This document shows, one piece after another, positions 1-8,517 of a DNA stretch of 35,960 nucleotides. Under the pieces are notes generated by a model. The model saw only the letters and a program-made list of their open reading frames with translations, was not told the origin of the DNA and ran no database searches. How positions within the stretch are numbered: position 1 is the first letter of the stretch; each line of letters opens with the position of its first letter. The position numbers were made by a program, and so were the translations under genes. This DNA comes from Armatimonadota bacterium (GTDB lineage Bacteria > Armatimonadota > Fimbriimonadia > Fimbriimonadales > GBS-DC): assembly GCA_023511915.1 (NCBI GenBank), contig JAIMAN010000025.1, positions 1 through 35,960 on the forward strand, read 5' to 3'.

Positions 1-1
1 G

Positions 2-898
2 GTGCAGGAGCTGGGCTACTACCCGAACGCGGTCGCCCGCGCGTTGGCGCGCCAGCGCGCCGACGCCATCGCCATCGTGCTGCAGTTCCCCGCCATCTTT
101 CAGGGCTGGTCGGGCTTCACCAACGAGTTGATGCGCGGCGTCTCGTACAAAGCGACCGAGCTGGGCTACGACATCCTGCTGCACACCCGCGCGCAGCCGA
201 CGATTGAGCTGGAGGCGCACTCACTGATGGATGGGCGCGTGGACGGCGCGCTGCTGCTGCGCGACTACAACGACCCGCTCCACCCCCTGCTCTTGAAGCG
301 CGACTTCCCGCATGTGCTGTTTTTCACGCGCAGCCCGCACCCCAACGCCTACTGGGTGGACTGCGACAACTACAAGGGCGCGCAACTGGCGACGGAACAC
401 CTGATACGGCTGGGGCATGAGCGAATCGTGCATCTGGCGGGACCGCCGACCGCCTGCAGCGCGTTAGACCGTCTGCAGGGCTACCGCGAGACGCTACAGC
501 GGTATAGGCTCTCGATGCCCGAAGACTACATCATCCCCGCACACTACGGCGGCGCAGATCTCAGCCGACTGGTGCACATGCTGCACGCGCCCAAGCGCCC
601 GACGGCTATCTTCGCGTGGAGCGACGAGGTCGCCATCCGCGCGATGAACCTGTGCATCGAGCAGGGGCTGCGCGTGCCCGAAGATATTGCCGTCGTCGGG
701 TTCGATTCCACCGCGACCTGCGACCACACGAACCCGCCGCTGACCAGCGTCCGCCAGCCCATCGAGACAATGGCTGCCACCGCGCTGGAGATGCTGGTGA
801 ACCTCATCGAGGGCAAGCCGCTACCCCAGAAGACGCTGGTGTTCGAGCCTGTGCTGCAGGTACGCGGCTCCTGCGGCGCACTCAAGGAGGCGCACTGA
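2..898 (+). CDS. LacI-family transcriptional regulator (5' end missing)
   Basis: The reading frame is open from the window edge, so the GTG at base 2 is an internal codon and the real start lies outside. The first visible residues, ELGYYPNAVARALARQR, match the last part of a LacI-type helix-turn-helix and hinge (ELGYRPNAVARSL is the usual form). The rest is a periplasmic-binding-protein-like sensor domain, with IAIVLQFP at the first strand, a DGALLL segment, LIRLGHERIVHLAGP, and the C-terminal VPEDIAVVGFDSTATCDHTNPPLTSVRQP. This family binds a sugar or related effector and controls nearby genes, usually by repression. It overlaps the next gene by one base (TGATG) and leads a set ending in a Glycoamylase-family enzyme, so a role in controlling glycan use is likely. 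The effector cannot be read from the sequence. Confidence 0.93.
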   Translation: MQELGYYPNAVARALARQRADAIAIVLQFPAIFQGWSGFTNELMRGVSYKATELGYDILLHTRAQPTIELEAHSLMDGRVDGALLLRDYNDPLHPLLLKRDFPHVLFFTRSPHPNAYWVDCDNYKGAQLATEHLIRLGHERIVHLAGPPTACSALDRLQGYRETLQRYRLSMPEDYIIPAHYGGADLSRLVHMLHAPKRPTAIFAWSDEVAIRAMNLCIEQGLRVPEDIAVVGFDSTATCDHTNPPLTSVRQPIETMAATALEMLVNLIEGKPLPQKTLVFEPVLQVRGSCGALKEAH

Positions 899-1116
899 TG
901 AAGACCGAACTCGATCCGAAACTTGCATGGGGCGCGATTGCGCTGCTTATCGTGGCGGTCGCGCTGGGTTATTACTTCTTCTTCCGCACGCCTGCGGGCG
1001 AGTTGACGCCCGAACAGGCAGGCGCGGGCAAGCCCATGCGCCCAGGCGAACTCCCACCCGGCACGCCGCCCCCGCCTTGGGCATCAACCCCTCCCAACAC
1101 TCCCCAAACACAGTGA
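898..1116 (+). CDS. Small single-pass membrane protein, proline-rich tail
   Basis: This is a 72-residue protein that I do not recognise as a named family. The ATG overlaps the TGA of the LacI gene and has a perfect AAGGAGG at 884-890, seven bases upstream, which fixes the start. Residues 10-30 (WGAIALLIVAVALGYYFFF) form one transmembrane helix. A short charged N-terminus precedes it, and a 40-residue tail rich in Pro and Gly follows (PGELPPGTPPPP). It is sandwiched between the regulator and a prepilin gene with tight spacing, so it is probably co-translated with them. A role as an inner-membrane partner of the pilin-like protein is possible but unproven. Confidence 0.75.
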   Translation: MKTELDPKLAWGAIALLIVAVALGYYFFFRTPAGELTPEQAGAGKPMRPGELPPGTPPPPWASTPPNTPQTQ

Positions 1117-1124
1117 GGTGAACT

Positions 1125-1952
1125 ATGCGAAGAGACGGCTTCACACTGATCGAGCTACTCGTGGTCATCGCGATTATTGCGATACTGGCAGCGATTCTGT
1201 TTCCTGTGTTTGCGCAGGCGCGCGAGTCGGCGCGCCTAACGACCTGCACAAGCAACGCCCGACAGATTGGTCTGGGCATGATGATGTATGCCGACGACTA
1301 CGACGAGATTCTCCCGCCCCGCCGCGACGAGTCTGCGCCGACTTGTCAAGCCCAGATATGGCAACCGGGCGGCACGGACACTTGGACGGTTTTTCGGCGC
1401 AACTGGAAGCACTTGGTGAACGCCTATGTCAAGAACACCGACCTGTACCGCTGCCCGACAAACCCTGCTGCACGGATTGGCGACGAGCAAGCCAGTTGCG
1501 CCAACACGCCTGAGCCTCGGTTTATGCGCGGCTACTTCTACTACCATGCCTTCTTCCGCGTGGGCGGTGCGCCAGGCAGCAGCGAATGGTGGGCAGGGCG
1601 CGGCTACGGCTTGCGCAACATCGAAAGCCCCGCCAACACCCTGCTGGTCGCCGAGAACAAGGATGTGTACCCCGACTACGGACCGTGGATGTCGTTTTTC
1701 GCGAACTGGGGCGCGATTGGCTCCAACTGGGGCGCGAAACATCGCGGCAGCGACCGACACAGCACGATTATCTTCGCCGACGGACACGCGAAGTACCTGC
1801 CCTACGAGCGCACCTGCACTCAAAGCGCGGGCACGCTCAACATGTGGCAGTATAACCCGTGCAACCCGAACGACATCACGGGCGGCAACCCCGACATCCG
1901 ATGGCTGAACACTTTCTGCTACACACTAATGAACCGTATCCCCTGCCCGTGA
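1125..1952 (+). CDS. Prepilin-type protein with C-terminal DGH motif
   Basis: A 275-residue protein begins [21 protein letters not shown], a textbook class III (type IV pilin-like) signal. It has a Gly-Phe cleavage site, Glu at +5 and a roughly 20-residue hydrophobic helix. The body contains the [18 protein letters not shown] segment common to pseudopilin-like proteins of Planctomycetota and Armatimonadota. Near the end is [13 protein letters not shown], the DGH motif of the DUF1559/H-X9-DG type. Six cysteines in the body suggest disulfides outside the cytoplasm. GAGGTG at 1115-1120 precedes the ATG. The stop overlaps the next start (TGATG at 1950-1954). Family knowledge suggests a surface or pseudopilus protein processed by prepilin peptidase; its place in a glycan operon suggests a surface role in substrate contact, which is inference. 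Confidence 0.9.
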   Translation: MRRDGFTLIELLVVIAIIAILAAILFPVFAQARESARLTTCTSNARQIGLGMMMYADDYDEILPPRRDESAPTCQAQIWQPGGTDTWTVFRRNWKHLVNAYVKNTDLYRCPTNPAARIGDEQASCANTPEPRFMRGYFYYHAFFRVGGAPGSSEWWAGRGYGLRNIESPANTLLVAENKDVYPDYGPWMSFFANWGAIGSNWGAKHRGSDRHSTIIFADGHAKYLPYERTCTQSAGTLNMWQYNPCNPNDITGGNPDIRWLNTFCYTLMNRIPCP

Positions 1953-3175
1953 TGGACACGCGGACGCTCTTGGAACAACTGGCAAAGCGCGCGTTCGACT
2001 TTTTCTGGCGTGAGACGCACCCCGACAGCGGGTTCACCAAAGACCGCGCCAGCAACCACGAGCGCGACCGCTTTGAGGTCTCCAGCATCGCGGCGAGCGG
2101 CTACGCGCTGGCGAGCCTGCCGATAGCCGTTCGCCGCGGCTGGCTCTCCCGCACGGACGCGCTCCGCCGAGCCCATCGGATGATGGACGGACACCTCCAA
2201 CTGGAACACCAGCGCGGTTGGCTCTATCACTTCATCCACTGGGAGAGCGGCAAGCGGATGTGGCAAAGCGAACTCTCGTCCATCGACACGGGGCTGTTCG
2301 TGATGGGCGCGCTGTTCGCCGCGCACGCCTTCGAGGACGCGCCCCTTACGCGCAAGGTGAACCTGTTCTACGAGCGGATGGATTTCCAGTGGATGCTGAC
2401 CGACGGGGGCGCGAAACCGCACGCGCGCACGCTGGGGCACGGCTGGAAACCCGAAACGGGCTTCCTCGCCAACCGCTGGGACGAGTACGCCGAGCATATG
2501 TTCCTCTATGTGCTGGCGATGGGCGCGCCGAACCCCATCCCCAAGGACTGCTGGGACGCATGGCGACGCCCCATCGTGCACTACAAGGAGTACGAACTGC
2601 TGCTGGGCGGACCGCTGTTCATTCACCAGATGAGCCACCTCTATCTGGACTTGCGCGGGCGGCGCGATCGGTTGGGCTACAACTACTGGGTCTCCTCGCG
2701 CAACGCGACGCTGGCGCAGCGGGCGTTCTGCATCGAGCATCGCGCCCGCTACAAGACCTACGATGCGGATGTGTGGGGGCTGACCGCCAGCGACGGACCC
2801 GACGGCTACCGCGCCTACGGCGCGCCGGGCTGGGTGGAGCACGACGGCACGGTCGCCCCGACCGCCGCGATGACCTCCATCATCTTCACGCCCGACCTCA
2901 GCCAGCGCGCGGCAAAAGCCATCTACGACCGCTACCACGCCCGCCTCTGGGGACGCTACGGCTTCGGCAACGCCTTCAATGTAGACCGCGACTGGTACGA
3001 CCCAGAGGTCATCGGTATCGACTTGGGCATGATGCTGCTCGCGCTGGAGAACCACCGCACAGGCTATGTGTGGGAGGTCTGCTCGAAAATCCCAGCCGTG
3101 CAGCGGGGTATGGCGGCAGCAGGCTTTCGGGCGACAGGCGAGCGCGACGAGATTGCCCCGCTCAGGTCAACCTGA
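1952..3175 (+). CDS. Glycoamylase-family (GH144-like) glycoside hydrolase
   Basis: The protein has 407 residues from the ATG at 1952. An upstream in-frame ATG at 1859 lies inside the pilin gene and is less likely, because the TGATG overlap fits the operon. The opening LAKRAFDFFWRETHPDSGFTKDRASN is the signature of the Glycoamylase family (PF10091, GH144), whose characterised members are beta-1,2-glucanases with an alpha/alpha toroid fold. Further hallmarks are the SSIAASGYALASLPIAV helix, SSIDTGLFVMGALFAAHAF, GHGWKPETGFLANRWDEYAE, and near the end a YGFGNAFNVDRDWYDPEVIGIDLGMMLLALEN block. No signal peptide is visible, so the enzyme looks cytoplasmic. The exact substrate is not predictable. 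I cannot assign catalytic acids with confidence. Confidence 0.88.
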   Translation: MDTRTLLEQLAKRAFDFFWRETHPDSGFTKDRASNHERDRFEVSSIAASGYALASLPIAVRRGWLSRTDALRRAHRMMDGHLQLEHQRGWLYHFIHWESGKRMWQSELSSIDTGLFVMGALFAAHAFEDAPLTRKVNLFYERMDFQWMLTDGGAKPHARTLGHGWKPETGFLANRWDEYAEHMFLYVLAMGAPNPIPKDCWDAWRRPIVHYKEYELLLGGPLFIHQMSHLYLDLRGRRDRLGYNYWVSSRNATLAQRAFCIEHRARYKTYDADVWGLTASDGPDGYRAYGAPGWVEHDGTVAPTAAMTSIIFTPDLSQRAAKAIYDRYHARLWGRYGFGNAFNVDRDWYDPEVIGIDLGMMLLALENHRTGYVWEVCSKIPAVQRGMAAAGFRATGERDEIAPLRST

Positions 3176-3192
3176 CGACGGGAGGCTAAATC

Positions 3193-3285
3193 ATGCGGAA
3201 CACGCGAGAACCAGAATCGGCGCGTCGCCCTGTCAAGGGCACACAACCTATAGCCGATTGGCGTTCTAAGCTCGCAGGGGAATGA
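3193..3285 (+). CDS. Possible 30-residue small ORF
   Basis: An ATG at 3193 opens a 30-codon frame (MRNTREPESARRPVKGTQPI...) that stops just before the converging tRNA gene. GGGAGG at 3180-3184 is well placed as a Shine-Dalgarno sequence. The product is basic, has no hydrophobic segment and matches nothing I know. The good ribosome-binding site is the only support, so it may be chance. Confidence 0.2.
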   Translation: MRNTREPESARRPVKGTQPIADWRSKLAGE

Positions 3286-3361
3286 TGGTGGAGCGGAGGG
3301 GATTCGAACCCCCGACCTCTAGAGTGCGATTCTAGCGCTCTCCCAGCTGAGCTACCGCCCC
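3286..3361 (-). tRNA. tRNA-Ala (anticodon CGC)
   Basis: Read on the minus strand, this 76-nt gene folds into a full cloverleaf. The acceptor stem is GGGGCGG with CCGCTCC, the D arm GCTC-AGCTGGGA-GAGC, the anticodon arm CTAGA-ATCGCAC-TCTAG, and the T arm GGGGG-TTCGAAT-CCCCT (the closing pair is G-T). The anticodon at loop positions 34-36 is CGC, which reads the Ala codon GCG. The acceptor stem has the G3-U70 wobble pair that is the alanine identity element, and A73. The CCA end is encoded. GCG codons are heavily used in these genes. A -35/-10 pair lies just upstream. Confidence 0.97.
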
Positions 3362-3373
3362 ACGACAGCGCAT

Positions 3374-3403
3374 AGTATACCCAACCGCGCCCGCCGAATT
3401 CAA
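3374..3403 (-). promoter_or_regulatory. Promoter of tRNA-Ala
   Basis: On the minus strand TTGAAT (3403-3398) and TATACT (3379-3374) are separated by 18 bases, with the -10 box about 12 bases before the tRNA 5' end. The -10 is preceded by GGG, like most promoters here. This is the only promoter in the window where I also see a convincing -35. Confidence 0.7.
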
Positions 3404-3445
3404 GGGGCAGGAATCGCGCCGTTCGCGCCGAATCGCGTCGTTGCT

Positions 3446-3775
3446 ATGATCCATGACGAACGCACATCGTCTGTGCCCCCGCTGTTGAATGTGGGCTTTT
3501 ACAACTTCGTGCTGACGGACAAAATCGTCGCGCTGGTGCGCATCGATTCCGCGCCTGTGAAGCGGCTGGTGCAGCAGCTGCGTCGTGAGGGGACGCGCCT
3601 GATTGACGCCACGCAGGGACGACGCACCCGCTGCGTGGTCTTTTTGAGCAGCGGGCAGATTGTGCTGTCCGCGCTGACACAAGAGACGCTCGCCAAGCGG
3701 CTCAGCCGACCCGACGCGCTCTTCACGCCCGAACCGACCGAAGAGGAGCTGCCCGAAGCCGAACCTGACGAGTAG
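3446..3775 (+). CDS. RemA-like (DUF370) regulatory protein
   Basis: A 109-residue protein contains LLNVGFYNFVLTDKIVALVRIDSAPVKRLVQQLRREGTRLIDATQGRRTRCVVFLSSGQIVLSALTQETLAKRL in order, matching the RemA/DUF370 family core (LINIGFGN, DSAPIKRLI, LIDATYGRRT, VILSA). In Bacillus RemA is a DNA-binding activator of matrix genes; the function here is inferred from the family. The last 20 residues are an acidic tail (EPTEEELPEAEPDE) beyond the usual end. The start is uncertain. The ATG at 3446 sits inside a TATGAT box, and a GTG at 3473 gives a start closer to normal family length. An LCP cell-envelope gene follows. Confidence 0.85.
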   Translation: MIHDERTSSVPPLLNVGFYNFVLTDKIVALVRIDSAPVKRLVQQLRREGTRLIDATQGRRTRCVVFLSSGQIVLSALTQETLAKRLSRPDALFTPEPTEEELPEAEPDE

Positions 3776-3785
3776 CCGCGCGGGG

Positions 3786-3791
3786 TACAAT
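3786..3791 (+). promoter_or_regulatory. -10 box of the LCP gene (leaderless type)
   Basis: GGGGTACAAT ends eight bases before the ATG at 3800. A transcript started at the normal distance would begin at or next to the start codon. Confidence 0.65.
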
Positions 3792-3799
3792 CCTACCGA

Positions 3800-4798
3800 A
3801 TGAATCGCGCAATCAGCAGGCAAGGGACGGCGACGCCGCAACGGCGAGGCGCACGGATACGGCGCGTGTTCTGGGCGATTTTCTGGCTCATGTTCTGGAC
3901 AGGCGGGCTGGTGCTGGGAACCGCGCTGGGCTATCTGCATTTCGCCAGCGAGGGCACGGTCAGCCGCGCTGTCGTCGCCTACATCACAGGCGAGACCAAG
4001 CCCGACAACGCCTTTCCTGGCAAGCGCAAGCTCACCATCCTTGTGGTCGGTGCGGACGAGAACCGCGATAACCGCAAGCGCGTGGTGGACAGCATGGCGC
4101 GCACCGACACCATCCTCGTCGCGCAGGTGGATTTTGTTAACCAGCGCATTAATGCGCTCTCCATCCCGCGCGATACGCTCGTGCGCATCCCGCGTTATGG
4201 CTGGGGCAAAATCAACTCCGCGCACGCGCTCGGCGGTCCCAGACTGCTGGTGGAAACCGTCAGCAACCTGCTGGGCAACTTGCAGATTGACCATGTGGTC
4301 ATCGTCAGCTACAAAGCCTTCGAGGAAGCCATCGACGCGCTCGGCGGGGTCACCATCGAGGTGGAGAAGCGCATGGTCTACCACGATAACTGGGGCGACT
4401 TGCATGTCGACCTGCAACCAGGCGTGCAGCGTCTGAACGGCGAGCAGGCGCTGGGGTATGTGCGGTTCCGCCACACCGACAGCGACTTCCACCGCATCGA
4501 ACGCCAGCAGAAGTTCATGCGCGCGGTGAAGGAACGGCTCAAAGACCCCAGCGTGTGGATGCGTGCGCCACAGGTGCTGGCAGCGGGGCTGCGCCACACC
4601 CGCACTACGATGGAGTTCGAGCAGCTGCTTGCGCTTGCGCTGTTCGCCCGCCAGCTCAGCGATGACCAAATCCGCACCGAGACGCTGCCCGTGCGCGACG
4701 GCACAGGCACAAGCCTCATCGTCAAGCGCGAGGAAGCGACCCAGCTCATCCGTGAACTCGGCTTCTGGGACACCGACGCCTACTCCTACGCCCGATGA
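3800..4798 (+). CDS. LytR-CpsA-Psr (LCP) family protein
   Basis: The protein has 332 residues. A basic cytoplasmic N-terminus is followed by one membrane anchor at about residues 27-50 (FWAIFWLMFWTGGLVLGTALGY) and an extracytoplasmic LCP domain. Family motifs are ILVVGADENRD, DSMARTDTILVAQVD, INALSIPRDTLVRIPRYGWGKINSAHALGG, and GYVRFRHTDSDFHRIERQQKFM. The Arg and Asp residues in these motifs bind the polyprenyl-pyrophosphate headgroup in known members. LCP enzymes transfer glycopolymers from an undecaprenyl carrier to peptidoglycan or other acceptors. The protein ends by overlapping the next start (ATGA). The acceptor and polymer in this organism are unknown. Confidence 0.93.
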   Translation: MNRAISRQGTATPQRRGARIRRVFWAIFWLMFWTGGLVLGTALGYLHFASEGTVSRAVVAYITGETKPDNAFPGKRKLTILVVGADENRDNRKRVVDSMARTDTILVAQVDFVNQRINALSIPRDTLVRIPRYGWGKINSAHALGGPRLLVETVSNLLGNLQIDHVVIVSYKAFEEAIDALGGVTIEVEKRMVYHDNWGDLHVDLQPGVQRLNGEQALGYVRFRHTDSDFHRIERQQKFMRAVKERLKDPSVWMRAPQVLAAGLRHTRTTMEFEQLLALALFARQLSDDQIRTETLPVRDGTGTSLIVKREEATQLIRELGFWDTDAYSYAR

Positions 4799-5598
4799 GA
4801 CAGTATGGACTGACCCAACTGGAGAAGCTCGCGATTGCTGTTGCCGTCATCGCCGTCGTTGCGATTCTCATTCCGCTCTACCGCCAACTGGTAGACATCA
4901 AGCGCACGGCGGACTGTTTGTCGAACCTGAAGGACATCGCGACGGCGATTAACCTGTACCAGCTGGACTACGCCAACACGCTGCCGCTGGCGTACTACGC
5001 GAACCCCGACGGCTCGCCGCAGACCGATGCGGCAGGACGCCCGCTCACTTGGGTGCTGTGCATTAGCAGCTACATGCGGCGCGACCTGCAACGCGCCTTG
5101 CAGTGCCCCGCCGACCCGACAGGCGGTAGCACCATCATCAGCCACCCACGCGAAGCCGACAAGACCCTGCGCCTGTCGTACGGCTTCTACGCGCCTCTCT
5201 CGGCAGTGCGCCTCGAAGACCTGCCCAATCCTGGGCTCAGCGTGCTGATTGCCGACAGCCTCGCAGGGGGTCAGCTCGGCTCGCTGAACCCGAACCCGCT
5301 GCTTGGGGGCAACGACGGCTTCGTGCTGGGCTACGACGATGCGTTACGCAAGCCGACCGACAGCTCGCGCTTCATCACGCGCCTTGCCGTATGGCGACGG
5401 CGCGAGGACGGCGACTGGACGCCCGACAACTTGCGCAGCTTTCACGGCAAGGGCGTCAATGTGCTGCACGCGGACGGGCATGTCGGCACACGCGCGCCCA
5501 GCCTGCTGCTGTTGCGACGAGATGCGCAGGGTAAACTCGAACCGCCCTGGACGCTGCCCGAACCGCGCAAGCGAAACGACACGGAGACGAACCCATGA
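4795..5598 (+). CDS. Prepilin-like protein with variant processing site
   Basis: This 267-residue protein starts MRQYG|LTQLEKLAIAVAVIAVVAIL. Gly at -1 and Glu at +5 are kept, but +1 is Leu and the motif is LTQLE rather than FTLIE. A hydrophobic helix follows, then SNLKDIATAINLYQLDYANTLP, like other pseudopilins. GVNVLHADGHVGTRAP near the C-terminus is the DGH motif seen in the protein at 1125. It overlaps the LCP stop by four bases and the HD gene start by four, so the three are one translational unit. The role is probably a surface or periplasmic pseudopilin-like protein; association with an LCP enzyme is unusual. Confidence 0.82.
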   Translation: MRQYGLTQLEKLAIAVAVIAVVAILIPLYRQLVDIKRTADCLSNLKDIATAINLYQLDYANTLPLAYYANPDGSPQTDAAGRPLTWVLCISSYMRRDLQRALQCPADPTGGSTIISHPREADKTLRLSYGFYAPLSAVRLEDLPNPGLSVLIADSLAGGQLGSLNPNPLLGGNDGFVLGYDDALRKPTDSSRFITRLAVWRRREDGDWTPDNLRSFHGKGVNVLHADGHVGTRAPSLLLLRRDAQGKLEPPWTLPEPRKRNDTETNP

Positions 5599-6149
5599 CG
5601 CGCGACGAGGCTTGGAACCTGCTGTGCGAATACACGCAGTCGGAGAACCTACGCCGCCACGCGCTGGCGGTGGAGGCGTGCATGCGCTACTACGCACGGC
5701 TCTTCGGCGAGGACGAGGAACTCTGGGGTGTTGTGGGGCTGCTGCACGACTTCGACTACGAACGCTACCCGTCGCTGGAGGAGCACCCGTTTCGCGGGAT
5801 GGAGATTCTGCGCGAGCGGGGCGCGCCAGAGGTGATTATCCGCGCGGTCGGCGCACACGCGAACCACACGGGCATCCCACGCGAGAGCCTGCTGGAGCGC
5901 GCCATCTTCGCCTGCGACGAAATCTCAGGCTTCGTGATCGCCGTCGCGCTGGTCAAAGGGCGCACGCTCAGCGCGGTCACGCCCGAATCGGTGCGCAAGC
6001 GCATGAAGGAGAAAGGCTTCGCGCGGGGAGTCAATCGCGACGACCTGCTGCAAGGCGCAGAGGAGCTGGGTATCCCGTTCGACGAACATGTGGCGCATGT
6101 CGTGCGTGCGCTGCAAGGGATTGCCGACCAGTTGGGATTGAATCCGTAG
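5595..6149 (+). CDS. HD-domain phosphohydrolase-like protein
   Basis: This 184-residue single-domain protein has the HD metal-binding series. His lies in NLRRHALAVEACMRYYA, then LLHDFDYERYPSLEEHPFRG, then AVGAHANHTGIPRE, and a later acidic residue in FACDEISGFVIAVALVKG. Family members cleave phosphate esters, often of nucleotides or cyclic nucleotides. This compact form resembles bacterial HDIG proteins of unknown substrate. The start overlaps the upstream stop (ATGA), so it is translated with the pilin-like and LCP genes. It has no sensor or membrane segment. Confidence 0.88.
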   Translation: MTRDEAWNLLCEYTQSENLRRHALAVEACMRYYARLFGEDEELWGVVGLLHDFDYERYPSLEEHPFRGMEILRERGAPEVIIRAVGAHANHTGIPRESLLERAIFACDEISGFVIAVALVKGRTLSAVTPESVRKRMKEKGFARGVNRDDLLQGAEELGIPFDEHVAHVVRALQGIADQLGLNP

Positions 6150-6176
6150 GCTACACTGCTTGGTTGCGAGCTGGGG

Positions 6177-6182
6177 TACTAT
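6177..6182 (+). promoter_or_regulatory. -10 box upstream of the short exporter gene
   Basis: GGGGTACTAT lies about 87 bases before the GTG at 6269. The form GGTACTAT is repeated at 34197-34204. The distance implies an untranslated leader of about 80 nt. Apart from it, the 119-base gap shows no obvious structure. Confidence 0.35.
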
Positions 6183-6268
6183 TGGTGCATACGGGCAAAC
6201 AATAGACGCAGGCGGCTGTCCGCAAGCATCTGCGCGAGACAGGTCGCTTGTTGGGAGGGAAACGCTTC

Positions 6269-7525
6269 GTGGCGCGCTCGGTTGCTTGGGCAATCACTTA
6301 TCTGACCCTGCGCACTGTGCTGAATGGTCTGCGCCGCCTGCTCGCCAGCCCGCTCCGCGCGCTGCTCGCCCTCGCGATTGTGGGCTACCTCGCGTATGAC
6401 GAGGTGGGCGAACTGCTGGAGTCGAGTCCCGACCCTGAAACGGCGCAGCTCCTGCTGGGCGGGCTGTCGGCGCAGGAGCAGGTGCAGGGCTTAGTGGCGA
6501 TTGCCGTTCTCCTGCACGGCTGGTTTCTGGTGTTTCGGATTGCGCCTGCAGCACTGAACGCTACTCGTGGCGTGGTGCATGAGAGCGATGTGGACTACCT
6601 GTTTGCGACGCCCTTGCCGTCGCTGCGCCTGTTTTGGGGGCTGGCGCAGGCGCGCGCCGCCGAACAGCGCGCCGAAAGCGACCCCTACGGCGCATACCTG
6701 CAGGCGCGGGCGGGGCGACTCGCCGATAGGCGGCTCCGCACCCCCGCGGGCTTCACGCGCTGGACGCCCCGCAGCGCACGCGCACTGCTGTGGGGCGAGT
6801 GGCTCACCGCGTGGCGTGCGCACGCGCTTGGCATGGCACTGGCACTGTTCAGCATGACGCTTGCGCCGCCCCTTGCCGCGGGGCTGTTGCCCGCCCTCGT
6901 GCGCCTCGCCGCCGCCATCGAAGCCGATAGCGCGGCAGGCGCGGGCGATTGGGCGCGTCTGGAGAGCCAACTTGCCCGCACCCCGCAGGCACAGCGCGTG
7001 GCGCAGCGGTATGCCTTCGTCGGGGCGCAGGCGGTTTCGGCGGTTGTCGCCGCGCTCGGCGCGTACTGGGGCTTCGTCTACGCGCTGCGCCGCGCCGCAG
7101 AGCGCAAGGCGTTGCCCGTCCCCCTGCGCACGCAGGCGACGATGCTGGCGTTGTCCCCTGCGCTGCCCTTTGCGGGCGTGCAACTTGCGGCGGCGTTGCT
7201 GGCGCGCCTGTGGCTGCCCCACGACGCGCACTTTTGGCTCGCCAGCAGCGCGACTGCTGCGACGGGCGCGCTCGCCCTGATGACCGCCATGCTCACCGTC
7301 GCGCTTATCCTCCCCACTGCCAGCAGCACGGTGCAGCACTTCGGGCGGCGGTGGCTGATGGGTGTTGTGCTGGCGCTCAGCGGCGTGTGGGGGCTGGTCT
7401 TCTGGCTGCTGGGCGCGCTCGCGCCCGAACTGCTTGCGCTGGCGTGCGGGGCGAACCTGCTCGTCGCGCTTGCGCTCACCCGTTGGAACGGCAGGCTCTA
7501 CGCCCAATACTGCCCGACGGACTAA
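6269..7525 (+). CDS. Putative ABC exporter membrane protein, shortened paralog
   Basis: The protein has 418 residues from a GTG with GGGAGGG at 6253-6259. An in-frame TTG at 6248 is less likely because this start aligns with the paralog at 9056 ([23 protein letters not shown] against [23 protein letters not shown]). Several hydrophobic segments are present. [19 protein letters not shown] matches the long copy's [19 protein letters not shown], a pattern known from putative ABC exporter permease-like proteins. After that motif it jumps almost directly to the DPYGAYLQ segment, lacking about 180 residues of membrane core found in the long copy. Whether it still transports anything is doubtful. 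No ATPase subunit is adjacent. Confidence 0.7.
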   Translation: MARSVAWAITYLTLRTVLNGLRRLLASPLRALLALAIVGYLAYDEVGELLESSPDPETAQLLLGGLSAQEQVQGLVAIAVLLHGWFLVFRIAPAALNATRGVVHESDVDYLFATPLPSLRLFWGLAQARAAEQRAESDPYGAYLQARAGRLADRRLRTPAGFTRWTPRSARALLWGEWLTAWRAHALGMALALFSMTLAPPLAAGLLPALVRLAAAIEADSAAGAGDWARLESQLARTPQAQRVAQRYAFVGAQAVSAVVAALGAYWGFVYALRRAAERKALPVPLRTQATMLALSPALPFAGVQLAAALLARLWLPHDAHFWLASSATAATGALALMTAMLTVALILPTASSTVQHFGRRWLMGVVLALSGVWGLVFWLLGALAPELLALACGANLLVALALTRWNGRLYAQYCPTD

Positions 7526-7603
7526 GCGCACGCGGCGGCGAAGCGAAACCCTCCATATCCAGTGCAATCTGGGCAACGCCTGTGCTACTTCCACTCCGTC
7601 AGG

Positions 7604-7609
7604 TACAAT
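7604..7609 (+). promoter_or_regulatory. -10 box of xerC (leaderless type)
   Basis: CAGGTACAAT ends eight bases before the ATG at 7618, separated only by T and a C-run. The same layout occurs before pheT at 32069. Confidence 0.65.
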
Positions 7610-7617
7610 TCCCCCCG

Positions 7618-8517
7618 ATGCACTTGGACGAGGCAGTGGAGCGGTTCCTGACGCACCTGAGCGCGACGCGCGCGGCGCACACGGTCAAGGCATACGGAAC
7701 CGACCTCGCGCAGTTCGTGGAATACGCTCTCGGCGCGGGCATCGAGCAGGTACAGCACCTGAACGAACGGCTCGTGCGCAGTTGGCTCGATTCGTTCCGC
7801 GCGGCGAGCCGTCGCACGCGCGAGCGCAAGCTCTACTGCCTGCGGGCGTTTTTCGGGTATTGCCGCACGGTAGGCTGGCTCGACCGCGACCCCAGCGCGC
7901 ATATCGCCCTGCCCGTGCAGCGGCGTCCGCTGCCGCGCGTGCTGACCCAAGCGCAGGCGGAGCAACTCGTGCAAGCGCCCGAACCCGACGACGACCCGTT
8001 AAGCCTGCGCGACCGCGCGATTCTGGAGATGCTGTACGCGACGGGCGTGCGCGTCAGCGAGCTGGCGGGGCTGGATGTAGACGCGCTGGACATGGCGCAG
8101 TCGGCGGCGCGCGTGCGCGGCAAGGGCGGACGCGAGCGCATCGTGCTGTTCGGTCAGGCGGCGCACGAGGCGCTGGTGGAGTACCTGCAGCGCGCCCGCC
8201 CACAACTGATGAACCCGCACAAACCCACCCGCGCGCTGTTCCTGAACGCTCAGGGCGGCAGGCTCACCCCCCGCAGCATGCACCGCCTCGTGAAACGCTA
8301 CGGCGCACAGGTCGGCGTAGCCATCAGCCCGCACGCGCTGCGCCACTCGTTCGCCACCCACATGCTGGACGGCGGGGCAGACCTGCGCACCGTGCAGGAG
8401 CTGCTCGGACACCGCCGCCTCACCACCACGCAAATCTACACGCACCTAACGCTGGACAGGCTGCGCCAGACCGTCAACCGCGCCCTGCCCAGCCTCACGC
8501 TGGAGGACGACGAATGA
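7618..8517 (+). CDS. xerC: Tyrosine recombinase XerC/XerD
   Basis: The protein has 299 residues, the usual length. The N-terminal SAM-like core-binding domain spans residues 1-100. The catalytic domain carries all conserved residues: Arg145 (ATGVRVSEL), Lys169 ([11 protein letters not shown]), His239 and Arg242 ([14 protein letters not shown]), His265 ([16 protein letters not shown]) and the Tyr274 nucleophile. Xer recombinases resolve chromosome dimers at dif. The ATG follows a leaderless-type promoter. The stop overlaps the hslV start (ATGA). The xerC-hslV pairing matches the codV-clpQ order of Bacillus, which supports a housekeeping Xer rather than a phage integrase. XerC and XerD cannot be told apart here. 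Confidence 0.94.
   Translation: MHLDEAVERFLTHLSATRAAHTVKAYGTDLAQFVEYALGAGIEQVQHLNERLVRSWLDSFRAASRRTRERKLYCLRAFFGYCRTVGWLDRDPSAHIALPVQRRPLPRVLTQAQAEQLVQAPEPDDDPLSLRDRAILEMLYATGVRVSELAGLDVDALDMAQSAARVRGKGGRERIVLFGQAAHEALVEYLQRARPQLMNPHKPTRALFLNAQGGRLTPRSMHRLVKRYGAQVGVAISPHALRHSFATHMLDGGADLRTVQELLGHRRLTTTQIYTHLTLDRLRQTVNRALPSLTLEDDE

Noticed and set aside
616-897. Long upstream extension of the small membrane protein ORF
   Set aside because: The extension lies in another frame of the LacI gene; the ATG at 898 has a perfect Shine-Dalgarno and TGATG overlap.
1919-3055. 378-codon minus-strand ORF opposite the GH144-like gene
   Set aside because: The sequence is low-complexity in His, Arg, Val and Ala with no family motifs. 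It is the shadow of a GC-rich gene with strong codon bias.
3332-4669. 445-codon minus-strand ORF opposite remA and the LCP gene
   Set aside because: It runs through the tRNA gene and is antisense to two clearly recognised proteins. No domain is visible.
6491-7594. 367-codon minus-strand ORF opposite the short exporter
   Set aside because: Composition is Arg/Gln/His-rich and has no motif; the plus-strand frame aligns with a paralog.
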